From Tissierellaceae bacterium (GTDB taxonomy: Bacteria > Bacillota > Clostridia > Tissierellales > Tissierellaceae), in the NCBI GenBank assembly GCA_029264075.1, contig JARICQ010000149.1, forward strand, positions 1 through 7,419: a stretch of 7,419 bases of DNA, written 5' to 3'. Shown here in pieces: positions 5,837-7,419 of this stretch; position 1 is the stretch's first letter; the number at the start of each line of letters is the position of its first letter. Made by a program: the position numbers and the translations under genes. The notes beneath the pieces were generated by a model that ran no database searches, had not been told where the DNA came from, and saw only the letters and a program-made list of their open reading frames with translations.

Positions 5837-7419
5837 TTATTTTTTTGATCTATATCTTTTTGTACTATCCAATATTTTCTTTCTTATTCTAAAGCTTTCT
5901 GGTGTTATTTCGATTAATTCATCACTTTCTATGAATTCCAGTGCTTCTTCAAGAGACATTATATTTGGTGGAGATAATCTTAGTGAATCATCTGCTCCAG
6001 ATGATCTTACATTTGATTGTTGTTTTTTTCTACACACATTTACATCTATATCTAATCCCTTGGGATTTTCTCCAACTATCATTCCAGTATAAACCGGAAC
6101 ACCAGCACCCAAAAATAATACTCCTCTCTCTTGGGCTGCATACAATCCATAGGCTGTAGTCTCTCCAGTTTCAAAAGAGATGATAGACCCTACCTTTCTC
6201 TTTGGTATTTCTCCCTTGTAAGGCTCATAGCCTTCGAATTGTGAGTTTATTATTCCACCACCTTTGGTATCTGTCATGAACTCTTGTCTATAGCCTATAA
6301 GCCCTCTTGCAGGTATTAGAAATTCAACTCTGGCATAGCCTCCTGTTGCTTCTGACATGCTTACAAGCTCACCTTTTCTTTTTCCAAGTTTTTCTATTAC
6401 TGCTCCCATAAATTCATTGGAAACATCTATGGTGACTCTTTCTATTGGCTCCATTGTCTGTCCATCTACTTCTTTAAATAGTACTTCTGGTTTAGATACT
6501 TGAAACTCAAAGCCTTCTCTTCTCATGTTTTCTATAAGAACAGAAAGATGAAGCTCCCCCCTACCGGAAACTTTAAAGGCATCAGTTGCTTCTGTATCTT
6601 CTACCCTAAGACTCACATCAGTTTGTAGCTCCTTGTATAGTCTATTTCTTATTTGCCTAGAAGTTACATACTTTCCCTCCTTGCCAGCAAAGGGACTATT
6701 GTTGACTGAAAAGGTCATAGCAATTGTGGGTTCAGATATTTTGACAAAATCTATACCTTCTGGGTTATCAAGATCACAAATAGTATCTCCTATATTTATA
6801 TCCTCAACTCCAGTAATAGCTATTATACTTCCTACTGTCGCCTCTTCTACTTCTACCCTGTCAAGTCCTTTAAACTCAAAAACTTTATTTATTTTCACCT
6901 TATCCATTTTTGTATCATCTAACATGTTTAGTATGAGTGCGTCTTGACCTTCCTTTATAGTTCCTCTTTCGATTTTACCTATTCCTATCCTACCAACATA
7001 GTCATTGTAGTCTATGGTAGATATGAGGACTTGCAAAGGTGCTTCCTTGTCCCCCTCAGGTGCAGGTGTGTTTTCTATTATGGTCTCAAATAGTGGTATC
7101 ATGTTCTCTCCTGGAAGGTCTATATCAGTAGATGCTACTCCAGCCTTTGCGGATGCAAATACAAATGGGCTATCGAGATATTCTTCACCTGCTCCAAGCT
7201 CTATAAATAGATCCAATACCTCATCTATGACATCATATGGTCTAGCTTCGGGTCTGTCTATTTTGTTTATACAAACTATTACAGGAAGTTCAAGTTCAAA
7301 TGCTTTTTTAAGGACAAACTTTGTCTGTGGCATAGGCCCTTCAAAGGCATCAACCACAAGAACTACTCCATTTACCATTTTCAAAACACGTTCAACTTCA
7401 CCGCCAAAATCGGCGTGGC
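5837..7419 (-). CDS. typA: Ribosome-associated translational GTPase TypA/BipA (partial, N-terminus beyond the window)
   Basis: TypA/BipA is an EF-G-like GTPase that binds the ribosome and aids 50S assembly and growth under stress such as cold. The frame is open to the right edge: 526 residues are visible, beginning HADFGGEVERVL, the part that follows the G3 motif DTPGH. About 80 residues with the P-loop and switch I should lie outside, given a family length near 610. The TTG at 7384-7382 is therefore an internal leucine codon, not the start. In visible numbering there are G4 NKID at 51-54, G5 SAK at 89-91, the beta-barrel DYNDYVGRIGIGKI at 136-149, the EF-G-like SGRGELHLS at 284-292, and the TypA-specific C-terminal domain with KKQQSNVRSSG at 464-474 and EALEFIESDELIEITP. 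The end is intact (YRSKK). It is the first visible gene of a likely typA-cls-aminotransferase unit. Confidence 0.97.
   Translation of the reverse strand, partial: HADFGGEVERVLKMVNGVVLVVDAFEGPMPQTKFVLKKAFELELPVIVCINKIDRPEARPYDVIDEVLDLFIELGAGEEYLDSPFVFASAKAGVASTDIDLPGENMIPLFETIIENTPAPEGDKEAPLQVLISTIDYNDYVGRIGIGKIERGTIKEGQDALILNMLDDTKMDKVKINKVFEFKGLDRVEVEEATVGSIIAITGVEDINIGDTICDLDNPEGIDFVKISEPTIAMTFSVNNSPFAGKEGKYVTSRQIRNRLYKELQTDVSLRVEDTEATDAFKVSGRGELHLSVLIENMRREGFEFQVSKPEVLFKEVDGQTMEPIERVTIDVSNEFMGAVIEKLGKRKGELVSMSEATGGYARVEFLIPARGLIGYRQEFMTDTKGGGIINSQFEGYEPYKGEIPKRKVGSIISFETGETTAYGLYAAQERGVLFLGAGVPVYTGMIVGENPKGLDIDVNVCRKKQQSNVRSSGADDSLRLSPPNIMSLEEALEFIESDELIEITPESFRIRKKILDSTKRYRSKK

Noticed and set aside
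7382..7384. TTG at 7384 as the start of typA
   Set aside because: The same frame continues to the window edge and encodes HADFGGEVERV, a conserved part of the TypA GTPase domain just after DTPG. The TTG is an internal leucine codon.
1..7419. CRISPR array, insertion sequence, tRNA, rRNA or known riboswitch
   Set aside because: I found no regularly spaced repeats, transposase motifs, terminal inverted repeats, tRNA-like cloverleaf or T-box signature; nearly all of the sequence is accounted for by ordinary genes on one strand.

Overview
The window looks like a piece of a low-G+C, Gram-positive-type (Firmicutes) chromosome. The coding strand is rich in A/T-ending codons, with many ATA, AGA and AGG codons, and has strong AGGAGG or AGGTGA Shine-Dalgarno sequences and sigma-A type promoters. 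An anaerobic Clostridia or Tissierellia-like host is my best guess, but no marker here fixes the genus. All seven supported genes lie on the minus strand, so transcription runs from high to low coordinates.

The first block (7419 down to 2566) holds four housekeeping-type genes: the translational GTPase TypA/BipA (its N-terminal part lies beyond the right edge), a two-HKD cardiolipin synthase, a class IV PLP-dependent aminotransferase or aminodeoxychorismate lyase relative, and a DegV family fatty-acid-binding protein. Gaps of 15, 19 and 63 bp suggest one transcription unit, with a plausible extra promoter just before degV. Two of these genes begin with non-ATG codons (GTG and TTG), each behind a good ribosome binding site.

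A 361-bp A/T-rich noncoding gap (2205-2565) follows. It contains a near-consensus promoter (TTGACT, 17 bp, TATAAT) that would drive the second block through a leader of about 240 nt. One dyad covers the -35 box and another lies just downstream of the predicted start site.

The second block (2204 down to 1) is the start of an oligopeptide ABC transporter operon: an OppD-type ATPase, an OppF-type ATPase and the first 86 residues of an OppB-type permease. The genes are packed stop-to-start, with each ribosome binding site inside the end of the gene before it. The D-F-B order matches the lactococcal oppDFBCA layout, so OppC and the peptide-binding protein are expected beyond the left edge.

I see no mobile element, CRISPR array, RNA gene or clear new defence or biosynthetic system. 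The points most worth a second look are the regulatory region of the opp operon, an overlapping AUGUGA start-stop at the aminotransferase start, and the loss of iron-sulfur-type cysteines in the transporter ATPases.
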